Of a DNA stretch of 64,000 bases, positions 1 to 13,900 are shown in pieces. The notes beneath the pieces are model-generated. The model had not been told where the DNA came from. It ran no database searches and worked only from the letters and a program-made list of their open reading frames with translations. How positions within the stretch are numbered: the stretch's first letter is position 1; each line of letters opens with the position of its first letter. The position numbers were made by a program, and so were the translations under genes. Source of the DNA: Polytrichum commune. Lineage: Eukaryota; Streptophyta; Polytrichopsida; Polytrichales; Polytrichaceae. The stretch covers positions 3,720,501 to 3,784,500 of the forward strand of contig OX485805.1 of the NCBI GenBank assembly GCA_950295325.1, in the 5' to 3' direction.

Positions 1-2877
1 CTCTTTACCCATGCAAACTACCCTGGGTCAAAAATCATATCACAAAAATCTTAGAGATTTACTTTAAGAATAAATTCAAGAATCAAGGTCATGGATTGCC
101 AAACATTGTCAAGTGGCAAGCTCTCATTAGGTGACATGTCATTGTCACCTCTCCGAATTTGGACAAAGTCTTCTTCCCGTCTATCAATTGCAAGATTTAG
201 CTTAAATACCTTCCCAAAAAAGAATCTCACTAAGTACATACTTTCGAGATGTTTATCCAAGATGAACACCCACTACACCAATCAAGAATGCTATGAATAT
301 TGTCAATGTCCAAGTTTAGCATATGTTGGGGTTGGAATCGTATGCCCAACTAGGCAAGGTGGCCCATAATGTTAAACTCGTAATTTTTTTCAACCACAAA
401 CAAATTTATGTACACATTTATTAATTAAAAGTATGAAAAATATTAATTATTCTATTATGAATGTATTAATAATATACTCCAACATATACTACTGTAATAT
501 TGGTAGTCGGGTTTGTATTGCCGTAACAACATTGCTTGTAAATACACTAGCTTGGACTTGTGTCGTCTTGACCCATTGCACCCGTGCATACGAATGAGTA
601 TCTTGGATAAACCCAACCCATGCACCCATATGCCCATACCCGTGAGTACCCACCATATTCATGTATGTTCATGCTCATAAGCCCCCCATGACCCACCATC
701 ATTGCCCTATGGAGCAATTTAAGGAGGAGAGGGGTTTTTTTTTTTAATAAATCGTTCTACTTTGTCTTATTGCCCATGTGATGTCGCCACCTTAATGCCA
801 TGCACACCACCTCTCTCTAGATTCCCCCATCACGCCCACCTTTTGCACGTGTAGTCGCTACCTCTCGACATTTGATTCTTGTTTTTTGTCACATATTTGT
901 TATGAACTATAATTTTTGTGATGTGGCCCTTTTTCTTTAAAAAGCTACACCATTCATGGTATTTAGTGTCACGTACACTATTTGCAAAGGGCATAAACTA
1001 GATGCCCCAAGGTCTGAAGGCCCCGTACAACATAGATTGAAGGGCAACACATGGCATGGGCTTCCCAAGCCCAGACATCCCTTAAAGGTCCTGGGCGCAA
1101 CATCAAAAAGGTCAAAAATTGAATGTGACAATGAAAAAACTTTGATAAAAAAAAATTTACCATAGGGCAAAACACAAATAGTGTGATCATTGCGTTGGGG
1201 TAAAACGCAAGCTGCATTTTTACCGCACTATGCAATCTGCACGATAACTTGCCTTGACTGCCACCACTTTTTGTTGTTGTGATGTATAAACCACTCGCCC
1301 AGTTGCCCTGCCTCCCCAACGGCTAAAAACAGTTGCACGTCACCAAAGTTGGGCCATATGCCCATCCCTCAAATCCCCAATTCAACAAGAGCTTCCCAAA
1401 TTGCAAGCCTCGGTCTCGATCGGCGACAAATTCGTTGTGGAACACCTGCAATCAAAACATTCGCCTGAGTACAGTCACACAGTCGTGGGTACCATCAGCA
1501 CATCGATCTCTACTTCGATTTTCGCAGAGTACTTGCTTGAAGGCTCGAAAAAACATTGTGGCGGCCCTAGCCTGCTCTGCTTTGGTGTTGTTAAGTTAAT
1601 GAGCATCAAAGTCGATAGGTGACTGGGACTTCCACATACCCACTGACGGATCCTTTGTACAAGAAGCATGCGGCATGAAAGGACTCCTGCCAACTGCCAA
1701 GGAGGATCCAAGTTGTCCCTGGTGAAGCATTCATTACTAACTTAAGATATGTGGGCCTTTCGTGGTCACTCTTCTTAACCCCTAACTTAATTGTTGCGGC
1801 AAGGCGTATGTGTCCGCAAAAGTCACTTGGAGAGGCTCTCTAGTCCCTAGCTAGAGGTCGAAGCTAAATCACTCCAAAATCAATATACGGTCTCGAGCAT
1901 GTCACATCTCTCAACAATAGAATACATACCTCTTCGCATACAATCTTGCCTACCTATACCTCATGCACTTCGGCCCACCGACTCGTGTTGTGAGGTATAC
2001 ACTCACCCAAATTGCCCAACATCCTCATTCGATCCAACTTCATAAGGTGTGAGCACATGCGGGGATGCGAAAGTATGAGAAAGCATGCAAACTTGCATAC
2101 ACTTTGGCATGGGCCCCATACACAACCTTGATAGACACACACACCTAACCCTCTTTTGCAAACACCTCCCAAAACACAGCATCATTCCCAAACCTACACA
2201 AATGGACGGCCAACAAACACCTCGATCATCCACTATCCAACTCCTTCTTGCAACTCCCTCTATTCTCCCTAGCCCAAATCAACCAAACTTAACGTGGTCT
2301 TGGTACCCAACATGTGGACAAGTCGCCTCACTTACTAGGCTTGTGCTCTTACCCTATCATTTGGGGGCTCCACCTCAACAAACACAACAAAGCTCTCCAC
2401 TACATTCCAAGAAATGTTCTTCACCCACCACCGCACTAGATGGAAATGCCTCATCAACAACATCTTCGCCCCTCCGGCCCATTTGATCACACGTTTTGTG
2501 AATAGATTGTTCCCATAAATTGCACATGCCCCCCCCCCCCAATAAAAACAACAAAAACACACACACACACACTCCCCAACTCCAACCCTCTAGAGGCATC
2601 TCTCTCCAATCTATCGTGTTCACGTATTGCCATGACATATTCCCAAACACAACTATCCAATGGAAAATGGACAAATATACCCCTCTCATGACCACATACC
2701 ATGACCTTTACCTCCCTATTCACCTTAATCCTAAACAAAAGAAAAACTCAAAATTGTTAAACGCACCTCCCAATGCCACCACCTTGCCGAACACATGTAA
2801 CGAAACCCCATAAATACATCAACCGCATGCAAGTCTCTCACTCCTTTAGGTCATGATAAAAGATCACGGAGAGAAAG
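1..2877. other. Intergenic, no gene recognised
   Basis: AT-rich plant intergenic DNA. Short open frames occur on both strands, but none resembles a known domain or keeps a codon-like pattern, and overlapping frames on opposite strands are about equally long. A poly-C run lies near 2528-2540, followed by a CA-rich stretch. Nothing functional is seen. Confidence 0.5.
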
Positions 2878-3096
2878 AATTATTGCATACAAGTGTACCT
2901 CTCATCCATCCAACATCAAAGCTTGACCCCCTGTAGGATTGTTGCCAATTCATCTCAAATGACTTGGACTATACTAACTCGGGGATTTAAAGGCCAATTC
3001 CAATGTCAACTCAACTTAAAATAACATTATATGAATACATGTTATTTATATGATTTTTTTTCGGATGAATGCGAAGTACACTTGTATTGCATTAAT
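2878..3096. mobile_element. MITE-like inverted-repeat element, family M1 copy 1
   Basis: The left end reads ATTGCATACAAGTGTACCTC. The right end is its imperfect reverse complement (GTACACTTGTATTGCATTAA), giving terminal inverted repeats of about 30 bp around a 216-bp non-coding body. A second copy with matching termini lies at about 59720-59953. Small size, inverted ends, lack of coding capacity and a second copy fit a miniature inverted-repeat transposable element. The superfamily is not assigned because the target-site duplication is unclear. Confidence 0.5.
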
Positions 3097-4454
3097 TTCC
3101 CCTCTTTAAAGATGGCACCTATTTCTTTCAAACAAGGTCTAAAGGAGTTGTTAGACCTTGTTCAAAGGAAGTAAACCCCCCCCCCCCAACATACACATAC
3201 AACTTGGTTATCATGCATAGAGTTCACCCCAAAAAGAAGAAACAATTTACAAACAAAGAGGCTCTTTGTTCATGTTTGCTTCCAAAGAACCCGATATTAA
3301 TACTATCATTTTTTATTTTAAGAATAAAACTACTAGAGTACCAAAACACAAAACACATCAATTTGGTTTAAAAGTTACCATACCTAGGCCATGACTACAC
3401 TCGTCGTCGCATATTTCAAACACTATAACAACAAAACTAACACACGAGTAATTGAAGTGTGAAATGTTGTCTTCACACATTTCTAATTGTTTCCATACCT
3501 TGTTGACGGACAAGTACATTGGAGAAAGGTTGAGGCTAGATGAGTGCTAGAGAGAATAAATCCTTACCTTAGTGGGATCAGTGTGATTGAAATGCATGTT
3601 CGACCCACCCTTGGTATCATTTTGTCCACATGACATAATATCAGTGATGCAAGGCTACTAACCCATTCTTGGGGTGGGCACTATAGTAATAAGGTAACCA
3701 AAGTGACCATGGGAACTGAGTGATCGGATGATCTTTGTAGTGGTGGTGCTAGTCTGGTTGTGGTGTTGTAGGGGTATATGATCATTTTCTTCACGAGGTG
3801 GCCGCCAAGTCATAGGATTTCTCAATGGTTCATTGTATGTGAGGGGTATCATCACATGTTTAGTGGTCCGGGTTCGATCCTTGATGGCCTTGTACAAGCA
3901 TTCTATTGTGATGTAAGTGACTTGGCATTTGCTATGTGAGTTACTTGGCATGAAAGTTGTATCCTATAGCCACCAACCCCATATCCACACCCACACTAAC
4001 TAACATAGGGTTGTGCTCCCCTTCCTCAACAACCACATGGAAGAAGAAAGGTGAGTGCACCTATTACAGTAGATGGGTCTTAAATGCTTACTTTTCCCAA
4101 CTTGCATATGTTTCCTATTATACGAAACAAACTCTTAGTACAAGATGGTTAGCAAGTCTAAAACGAGGCCGTACCAACTCTTCATGTGATTTTTGGAGCT
4201 CATATGAATATATCATTGATTGTCACAATGAAGATTATTGTGCTCATTAATGGTTATATAAGTCCCCCCCCCCCATTTTATGTTGATTATTGAAGCTAGA
4301 CTGATCATCATATTCTAAGCATATATTATCGAATTAAGATGAGTAATCAAACTAGGTGCATGCTTTATGGATATTTCAAACATTCAAACATGTGTAGAGT
4401 TTGAGAATAAATAAAACTTATGGTATGAGGGCCTTAATCAAACACTGGTCTTAC

Positions 4455-4650
4455 CCATACACCTATATTTGAGTGGTATATGGCAAAACTTGTAGTTAAG
4501 AATGAACATCAAAAAGGTATGTGTTACGATAAAATTGGATTATGTGCTCAAAATATAGCCACCACTTCAAGTTCAATAAGTAAGACAACTAAAAGGACCT
4601 ATGTGATCACTTAAAGAGCAAGAAGAATCTTCACTTTGACCTTTTATGAC
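4455..4650 (+). repeat. Dispersed repeat family D1 copy
   Basis: Contains the family marker TTTGAGTGGTATATGG, then a shared series of motifs (ATTGGATTATGTGCTCAAAA, GGACCTATGTGATCACTTAA, AATCTTCACTTTGA). The same series recurs in both orientations across the window, including inside introns of both VSR genes. It is non-coding and probably an old non-autonomous transposon. Confidence 0.5.
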
Positions 4651-5279
4651 TCTTGCATCTCATCTACAATTTTGATGCTTGAAACGATTTTCTTCATGAT
4701 TCATGATTGCTAATTGGATGAGACAAGTCGTGATCCCATCCAACAACCAATAGTGTGTGGAGTTGAAAGGCTACTTTATAGGCCGAAGCACCCTACACAA
4801 ACACATTTAGACCATCATGCAAACAAGGACCATGTTGGTACTGCATCTTGCTACTTTTTGGAGCCAATGCGAATATTTTCTACACTCTTTGAAGTGAATC
4901 ACATAGATAACCTATAAAGATTATCTTTGAATATTTGCCTATACATTTACAAACCATTATAGGTCATTGTTCACGTTATGTGTACCCATACAATTGTATT
5001 CATGTACAAGCATCTCTTCCAATGACCCTAACAATGGCATATAATTTTAAAGAGTCGTAGAGGGAGGTATAGTGCAAGGTCCCATCATGGGCACTTTTGC
5101 CTTGACCTATAATTTTTACTGTTGGATCAAATCAGGAACTATCACAACCGCTTAGCGACTATTGTGAATCATACATATTGTCATCCTAAATTCCATAATC
5201 AGAGGTTAGTTGCAAATATTAAAGGAGGTCAGATTGATTATTCTCTTCGGTTTAGGATCATGTAGGCCTTCCCAATTGT

Positions 5280-5420
5280 GTTAATAATTGAGTACATAAT
5301 GCTTCTAGTATATTTTAAGCATATAGTCCAATATCATCATGACACATGTGTCTTTGGTGTGCATTCTAAACTATAGAACCTACCACTCAAGTATAGGTGT
5401 CCAATAAAAGAAGGTGACCA
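5280..5420 (-). repeat. Dispersed repeat family D1 copy (partial, reverse)
   Basis: Reverse-oriented D1 fragment, recognised by the complement of the marker (TACCACTCAAGTATAGGTGT) and the upstream motif TAAGCATATAGTCCAATATC. Shorter and more diverged than the copies at 39.5 and 49.4 kb. Confidence 0.4.
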
Positions 5421-8400
5421 CACATGCCAACATATATCACTTAAGTCCAAAAGGACCCCACCAATTTATGTGCATTTCTCGTATAATATGTGGTATGTTG
5501 TACGGGTGATCCATAGGAAACCTTTACAAGCGTTAAGTCGGCTGCAATTTTTTCCCATGACTATATGTGAACATTCGCGTATGATTGCCAATATGTTGGG
5601 GGTTTGAGAATTGTGCATGAAGTTATGTGTGTTGGGATTAGGGCACATCACCAGTTCTTGTCTAAAATATTTGCCTCCCAATTTCCGAGTATTTGTGAGC
5701 ATGTGTGAGTGTATTATTGTACTGAAAGATACATCCAACATACAATAATATTGGGGCATGTACAAGACCTTGATGGGTATTATGGGTCAAGCGGTCACAT
5801 TGTTATTGGACCAACACATTGAACAATATCACCATCCACCCTCCATCAATAAGAGCCAAGATCATTGGGACCCAAATCTCTCTCCACCTAGGATTCATCT
5901 TTGTGATTGATTGAGTTGGTAGCACCCATTTTCTTTAGTACATAGCAACGATTATGTAAATTTTGAGTATGATACATGCAAAATGCCCCCCTTCCGGTTG
6001 TGAACACATATTATTCACTCTTATAATAATATGTACACAAATTTCCTTGGTTGAGCTACTACAAATACGAAGGCCACCGCTCACACAATGCAAAACATGA
6101 AGCATTAGAGCCATTTTAAACATTTGTTGGTTCTTTTATGGTTAACCTATATGGAGCTTCAAGATGCCACAATGCAACACACACATGAACTAATATACCC
6201 TACGTTTGCCTAGATGATGATAACGGGGTATAATATTTCATGTACATGTATACACGCATACATACATCTACATTTCGATTAAAAAATGTATGGTCAAGGT
6301 TGCTTGTGTTGTTGTTGACGCCATCTAGGTTGCTACAAAATTGGTTGCGATCTTGTAGAATCCTACATGGAAATTATATTTTGGCACTAGAAATGATAAT
6401 TTGAATAGAATATCATCATTATCAAGTTACTTAGACAAACAACGCATGGTGGCCTACATACCCACCCACCCACCAACCACGGGTGTATATGTGTTAGTGT
6501 CCCTTGCCCATTCATCTACCACATGTGCACATGTGTGATGTGCATATGTCAAGCTAAAGGATCAATCTCTTATACATCTCTTATCCATGGAGAGTCAGTG
6601 TTTTTTCTCTCTGACCGGATGACAGTTCCGATCATGAAAAAAAGTCATGTCCCTCCTATGCACTACAAATTTAGTAAGACTTGCAATATAGTCACAAGTC
6701 ACCAAGATGTTGATTATAACGAAGCCAAGCCGTACCACCAGAGCCACACATGCAACAATGCTTGATTTGAGTTGCAACATCCCAATTCAACCACATGGTG
6801 TGCTTATTTGAGTAGGTATATTGCCCCTCTATGAACGTGGGTAACATTTTGTCATTTGGACATAATTTGACTGGAGGTTCGACCAAAAAACCAACACCAA
6901 TCTAATTTCTAAATCATTGCCATGCAAGACCACTATCAACATTCCTATTATAATCTTCCACGTAACAAAACTTCGACGTTTAAAATTTGGACTATGAGTA
7001 GTCACCTCTAGCATGCAAAACATCTATATGGTTGGATTTGTCAAAAGAACTTTAAGTCTTCAGCTTATGGTTGCTAAAATAGAGGTCACATTTTCAGGGC
7101 ATATTTAAGGGAAATTGGGTGTGGGAAGCAAGGGGTTAAACCGACCACACCAAATGGTTGGGCCCAACTTCTACTAATTTAACAATTTTGTTGAGTTTAA
7201 CTTGATGGTATTCAATGTCACTTACAACATTGCTTTAAATTTTTGTTGAGAATGTAAGTTTTCACAAAGTAAAGTCCATACAACCTATTTAAGTTTGTAT
7301 GGTAAAACATTAAATCTATGGTAAGGAGTTACGACCTTGCATAATTCTAAATAGTAAGTGACATTATATATCATAAATGATGTACCATTCGACTTATTAT
7401 GTGTAGGTTGCAAGTTGTACCTATGCCTTCTCTTAGGTACACAAAAATTTGTCATGAAGTTTATACCAACTGATAATAGTGAGATTGGAGTGCTTTTAGA
7501 ATTGTCTTCACAAGAGCTTAAGTTTATTCTCAAGAAGAGATCCAGATTATCATTAACAATTGTTAGTGTAGAATGCAATATTTGTTGTATTTTTATTTCA
7601 ATAAATTATTGTTGAATGATACAATCACCAAGCCTCGGTGTCTGGTGTGGGCCATCAATCACATGAGCCTCACTTGCCTTCATTCAAAAATAAAAAGCTA
7701 ATGTGGAGGCATGTCATGTCTTCATTTGCCCCCTTCTCCCCCCCCCCCCCCCCAACACACACACAATATGGCATGAGTTTCTTTGATGTTTTAACAATAA
7801 ATAAGTGCAAGCTTCATATGACTTTGTTTTAGTTTGAAGGAGAACGATGCTCCAAAGTTTTTTGGAGCTCGTACAAGGTCATTACCACTTCAACGAGAAA
7901 GCAAAATTTTAAGCTCAAGGTGTTGCACATTGTAAGGATCCAACATCTTTAGCAATGTGGGGCAACACCCAAACCAAATATTTTCAAAATCGGCATTCAA
8001 GCTCATAGTGAGTGACACTCATCATCTTGTCAATGAACTTTGACAACTTCAAGAATAGGCATATTGAATATAATTTCACATATTTGAACTCTAAGATATA
8101 GCTATTTCTAATTTTATTTAATTCCACATCCATCCCATCATCCACATTCAAAAGAAGAAGAAAAGCATTTTCAATCATAAACTTGGGAACTTCAAAGGTA
8201 AGTTGAAGTTCCTAAGTCTTCAACTTTGTGATCATTGGATCTTCTCAAATTTGGTTACAATGAGGAGATTTTTGCTCCCAACTGTTCTTAATGGAGTTGG
8301 TTTCCACATACAAATGGTTGATCATAAAATAGTAGTTGGTGATATTGGGTTGAATTGGCCTCAACACTAAAGATGATAAGAAAATTCTAGGTCCAACAAA

Positions 8401-9037
8401 AAGCACCATGGACAATAAAATAAAAGGTTTATATAATTGTATCCTTAATTGGCAAAACATTATTCTAGACCATCATCTTATGCAAATCATTTGCTCCCCT
8501 ACTTGATGGGAATATTCTTACAAGTTCCAAAATTTGGATTCATGCACAGTGCAAGTCCCGTAAAGATTCCACATCTTTGAAGGACAACAATGCTCCAAAG
8601 ACATGATTTGATACATCTAGGAATTGGTCTCTAAGAGCCATTTTATACTAGACCATGGAGGCCTAAGGGACCAATTCTTTTGAATAAATGAAGAGTTCAC
8701 ATGGTGTCTTACATGGCACCGAGTGGATAAGGTTTCATGGTCTACTAGATATTATGCTAGGCCCATCAAAAGAATTGGGTGTAATGCAAAATATGGGTTT
8801 TGGCAAAAAAAAAAAACTTGCCATTGGCTCGTACAAGTATATTATTGCCATGAAGGGGTCCTGGACTACCTACATTTTGGGGTTGTCCATAAAATATGTT
8901 GTGGTCCCTCGACTTGGTCCACTTTTACTTTACTAAGCTTGAGGGCCCATCATTTGCAAAATTGGACATCCATTTCCCATGGTGAGGCCTTTGGCTCATT
9001 TTCAAGGGACCTTAAATTATTTATTTATTTATTTTTA

Positions 9038-9065
9038 CTCTCTCTCTCTCTCTCTCTCTCTCTCA
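9038..9065. repeat. CT microsatellite
   Basis: Uninterrupted run of about 14 CT dinucleotides preceded by an ATTT-rich tract. Simple repeat with no associated gene. Confidence 0.9.
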
Positions 9066-9679
9066 GATGTCCACACACTACGAACGCTCATCTTCATACT
9101 CTCAAAGCAAATGCTAAAAATCAAGGCATCCTCCCATTCTCCATTGAGTGTCAATGCTTGAACATCAAGCACATGTTGCACAATCATGTGCAAACACCAA
9201 CACAAAGCCAATGCAACAAGAATCCTCCATCTTCTCTCAAGACGATCCATCATGCTCTTCTTTCCCTCCTCGCCGATGTAGAACTCACAAAAGAAAAAGT
9301 GAACACAAAGAAAGGGTCACAAGTGAGGCAAAGTTGCATTTTTTTTCCACCAATAAATTATACATCAGTCCCTCAACATGGTCCATTCTCACTTCGCACT
9401 GTGGTCGAGGGCCCGTGACTACACAAATGGATTTTCCCAACACCCATGGTATGGCCTTTGGATGAGATTCTAGGGCCCCTACCATCACATGGTCACGGCC
9501 CTTGGCTCATGTGTAAACCTTGGCTGGTGAAGAACCCGTTTCATAACCAATCATATTGCTCCATGCCCTTAAAATTCTTGACCAATACACTTCTTGACCA
9601 TAGTCTAAACCAACCCTTAGAATTTCATGGTCAAGGTGCTTGGTTTATGTGTAAGGTAGATGGGTCCTACGTGGCTCGT

Positions 9680-9930
9680 TTTCTTAATTGGACCCCCCTT
9701 ATATTTGATAGGTATGTGATTCGGTGAGGATCAAAAAGCAAACATCATAAAGACACATGTTTAAAAAAGACTGGACTACGTATTCAAACATTAATAACTA
9801 CTCTACAATCAACAATGAACACAATTGGAAGGGCCTATGCATCGAGTTAAGAAATCAACAAACTTGCACTTCTGATAACCATAACTAAATCAAGGGAGGC
9901 CTAATTTCCAATATGATTTTTTTTGCAAAC
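9680..9930 (+). repeat. Dispersed repeat D1, subfamily copy
   Basis: Closely matches 40670-40930 in VSR-B intron 2, sharing GGTGAGGATCAAAAAGCAAA-type and GGAGGCCTAATTT-type blocks in the same order, and matches 51790-51970 in reverse. This subfamily has a longer 3' part than the other D1 copies. Confidence 0.5.
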
Positions 9931-10532
9931 ATTTCATCACAAAGTTGCTAATGCATCACGAGTGTTGATGTGTAAACCTAATCGGTAGAGGTTGGAGAAC
10001 ATGAAAAACGAACCAAATCACACCCACGTACCTTAAAGCGGCCCTAAGAAGACCAATTACAATGAACATGGGGTTCAAAATGGTGATTTTCGGAGAAGGT
10101 CCATCCGCAATTACCGAAAGGCGAAATTATAAGGAAAGGTAAAGCAAACACTCGATTTGGACGCATAATGTAGACAAAAAGAACCAGAGGCACACCTGAA
10201 CGCATGATTCATGTGCCCAATGTTTATCATCATTGCAGGCCTTCAAAAAGCAAGCCAATCTCATTTGAGAAGCAAGATGTGGATGTTGTATGTCCTATTA
10301 TAAAACAACTGGCTCTTATTATAGTAGAATTTAGGACAGCTCTTCAATGCCCCTAGCTATGAACAAATTATGAGTCACAATGCGGGGAGGACTTAGAGGA
10401 ATTTCAGCATATGTAATTCGACTTGCCTATGTTTACATTGAAGAGTCGACGAAGGGTGTGAGGAATCTTTGCTAGAAATATATCTACGGGAGGAGAGTGG
10501 TTTAGGGTTTAGCCCGCATGGAAGAGTAGTAC

Positions 10533-10877
10533 ACTACACTAAATAGGTAGATTAGTGTTAGATGAAGATTAGTGTTAGATGCAATAGTTACCTAAAACAC
10601 TAATTTTCAACTGATATTACAATTAGTGTTTGAATAGGGTTTGAACAATTATACCTTTTACGAGGTTCTCATATTCTTCTTCCTTCAATTCTTCATTCCA
10701 AGATTTACAAAATATCATCTAACACTAAATGCGCTCATGTAAATATTTAAAGTTACTACTTGGTACAAATAGTGTTAGAGTTGACATTTAGTGTTCTAAC
10801 ACTATAGAGACAATTTACATTTAGCGTTTTCGTCGACTATTAGTGTTTCCAACACTAATCTACCTATTTAGTGTAGT
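10533..10877. mobile_element. MITE-like element with about 30-bp terminal inverted repeats, family M2
   Basis: The left end ACTACACTAAATAGGTAGAT and the following bases are matched by the reverse complement of the right end with only one mismatch over 30 bp. The 345-bp body is AT-rich, has no coding frame and contains repeated ATTAGTGTTAGATG and AACACTA motifs. The near-perfect termini suggest a fairly recent insertion. No clear target-site duplication was found. A related terminus occurs at 29149-29376. Confidence 0.65.
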
Positions 10878-13372
10878 TATTGTATTTGGTATCATTTACT
10901 ATTTGGAGTTACACAATGTTATATATGTTTTTACTATCAAAGTAATTTTCTGTTGATTAAAGTTGTTAATGTTCTAGAATGTTCAAAGAACCAATCTGAT
11001 CTTCGTTGAAAAAGAAAATTATACCTTAATGGGCTTTTGAGGCTCAAAAGTTGGGATCTTGCCTCCATGTTAGGACTTGTTGACACGAGTGGGACTTGGG
11101 ACATCATGTGAATCGACCTTACCCTATTACAACACATCATGTGTCAGAAGAGAATTGTCCAAAGTATATTGAAGGAGTAGGAATCTCAAATCGATCACTA
11201 TCAACAACTTCCACAATAATAGGATGTAGACGTAATTGCAAAGCTATGCACAAAAATAATAGGATGTGTCAAGCAGTATGACAAGTCTCCAAATAACAAA
11301 GAGAACATGCAACCCCCCCCCCCTCCCCCCCTTCTCCTCATGGTAATCACATGTGGAAATGTGCCTCTTGCTATGGAATTGTTCACCATTTCCGAGTAGT
11401 CTCACTCAATCACACTCCCAATAAGGGTTGGGTTTGTACTATGGTCCATGTTCCAAACACCCCTTCAATGAACCTTGCTTTGAGATTTGGATTCAAGATT
11501 GGATCCAAGTTTGAATATCGGTTTCTCAAATTAGGAGGAGTGGTTTATTAGATCATGGCTAGTAGATTTGACATGAAAGTGAAGCTACATCAACACCTCA
11601 TTAGCATTATTTCAATCTTTTCATACATTGGACCCCATACTAGGTTAAGGGGTGTTTTGAATCCTTGTTTGTTTTGTTTTCTCCTGGTAGGATCGTTCAA
11701 TTTTGGAATTGCTTTGGTATTGGGCCCCAATGTAAACTCACTTTAGGTCTTGAAATTCTTGGTTGTCAACATGTCCGGATTGGAAGGCTCGTTCTAAAAC
11801 AATCTCCAACGGTTCCTTTACCTTTGGATCCATGTGCAAGAAACATGGGGTCCAAAACACCTTTAATTATCCTTGCTTTTGGATGCATCAATGAACCCAA
11901 ACTAGAAGATATGTCTCACATACTTAGATTTTTTTTTCTGTGGACTAGAACCAACAAAATTTGGCAAGAAAATGGTGTTACGTTTGCATCACATTTGTCA
12001 CTCATACCATGGATTTGGACCCAAATGTCAACTACTCGGGTCAAAGTATTTATTATCGACCAATAAAATCCCTCGATTTTTGGAGTTTCTTTGGTCCTAG
12101 ACCAAGCTTGGACCCTAAAGCCAACCCCGTAAGTAGGTGCTCCTTAAACCTTTTTGAGTTGCAGTGGAAGACTGATAGGAACTTGATCCAAGATTCAACA
12201 AGTGCCTATCTTTTTGATACAACATATTGTTAGTTGGGAGTCCGGATCAACCGTGATTCTTCGGTCCTTCTCCATTCTCTCTTCAAAGGTACTTGGTCTA
12301 TGAGTCCTTGGCTCTTTTGACTGGTATTGGAATGTTATGATAGAGGGGATCTAAGGTATGTGTATGTAGGCCTTGTTTGGCTACTTGTTCTTAATTGGAA
12401 GCATTCTTTAGTTGAACAAAACATGAGAAGGTTTGTAGTCAAGAATGGACACCAAAATGACATGTGCTCATAATACAAACACCATTTTATATTCAATAGG
12501 TTGGTAACACGATTGGGAAGGTTTGTGTAATCATTGAAGGTAACTATAATATGTGCTTCGACCATCTTACAATCTTGTAACTTGAAATGAGTTTTGGACA
12601 ATGTGCTCAAACGGGGCTCAAATTATAGATATCATTAGGTATAAAATAAGGTCCTAGAGGAGGTTTTTGTTTTTTTTTTGTTTGGAAACGAATAGACATC
12701 ACATGAGGGCTAGACTCTTTGTTTTCGGAAAGCTCGACCCATAGTCTCTTACTTTACTTAAAACCCAACATTGGGTTTTGATCCGGGTGGATTACACACT
12801 CTTGCAATGCCTAGAAAAAAGATAAGAATTTTGGAAAATAAAGCCTGCCGAATACCAAAGTGAAATCTAGCAGAGTGTTTGAAGATGTTGAATTCAAATG
12901 TTGTACCATTTAGATCAACCATGACAATCTTAAGAGTTCTCATGATCACATTTTGTAAACCACCCCTAGGATAGATAAGTCTTCAATGGTTGCATTTCAT
13001 GTTTGCTATTAACTCCAACTCCAATTCGAAAGTTTTGAATTTTGGTTGATTTGCAAACGGGCATGGAGAAAGCAAGTTCAATCACAACAAAATGTGGAAC
13101 CCTCCTTGAATTGTTACGGGAAGCCATAATTGGGTCAGACCCCCCCCCCCCCGATCTTCTATCCAATCTAGAGTGGTTAACTTGTTTTGAATGTTTGGAC
13201 CAATCTCTTTTGACCACATATCCAATATCTTCCTAATCACACATCAATCAAACGTAAGTGTTCATTCAAGAACACATCTATGCGCTTATAACCAAAGAGC
13301 ATAACAAAGCCGTCTAGAAAATATGTAAACTTCTTATATCAAACAAGATGTCAAGACATCACATGTTTATGA
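10878..13372. other. Intergenic, no gene recognised
   Basis: Contains a poly-C/CT tract near 11312-11331 and a poly-C tract near 13141-13152. A stretch at about 11450-12130 has repeated 'ggaccc'-type motifs and resembles the piece at 20380-20540 in VSR-A intron 7. Open frames are short and show no recognisable protein. Confidence 0.45.
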
Positions 13373-13900
13373 GTGCAAGAACTTATAATGGACTACCTCA
13401 AGAAAACACAATACCGACATGGTTACTGCCATGTATTTGTGATGCACAAAGGTGCCATTATAATGCCGAGTTCAAAATCTAACATGCTCTACATCATAGG
13501 CCACCCATGCAACCTAGAAAACCCCAACCCCAACCCCAACCCAAAACTCATAATGCAATTCATAGAGTTCATATACTGCAATGATAGATTTGTGGTAGAA
13601 ACCCTTGAAAGAAAAAAATAGAAAGTACCAATTGCTTATCAGCAACATCACAACAAGAGGATGGAACATAGCCCCACTCATGTTCTTAGTTGCAGGAACA
13701 AGAGCCACCACAAAAATCCCCTTAATGAAAAACTTAGCAACTAATCTTAAACTCCCCATCACTAAAATCAAAAGTATATTTAAGCAAATCAATGCAATCA
13801 CCACACAATATACACACTCCATACTAGTCCATAAATGAAGACTCAAAAACTGACAATCTATCGCAAACCTCCAAGACAAATAATAAATAAAACAATTTAA
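13373..13900 (+). pseudogene. Possible retroelement C-terminal domain relic
   Basis: Two overlapping + frames (13373-13621 and 13605-13838) read as one protein if a frameshift near 13605-13621 (an A-rich run) is bridged. The segment continues past stops near 13838. Its pattern is a KYQ-L...GWN-APL-V-AG-R block, then a K-K-F-QIN-I--QY-HSI-VHK-RL block. This is reminiscent of the nuclease-like C-terminal part after the reverse transcriptase in some non-LTR elements. That reading comes from remembered family patterns and is not secure. An asparagine-proline repeat (NPNPNPNP) sits in the first frame. No reverse transcriptase domain is seen beside it. Confidence 0.25.

Larger units (their letters stand above)
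3097..10532. other. Intergenic, dispersed repeats only
   Basis: No gene is recognised. The stretch holds homopolymer C runs (about 3176-3187, 4264-4274 and 7738-7753), dispersed repeat family D1 at about 4455-4650 (+), 5280-5420 (-) and 9680-9930 (+, subfamily), and a diverged direct duplication at 8895-9000 and 9355-9460. The longest frame here (8723-9418) runs through a CT microsatellite and has no recognisable domain. Confidence 0.5.

Noticed and set aside
2085-2486. 133-codon Pro/Ser/Thr-rich frame
   Set aside because: Low-complexity, C-rich DNA. Opposite-strand frames of 77-106 codons overlap it. No domain.
8723-9418. 231-codon + frame
   Set aside because: It runs through a CT microsatellite and a diverged direct repeat, shows no domain, and other frames here are also open.
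13511-13545. Telomeric repeat tract
   Set aside because: The motif is a few CCCCAA units, not the plant CCCTAAA type, and codes Asn-Pro repeats in a possible relic.
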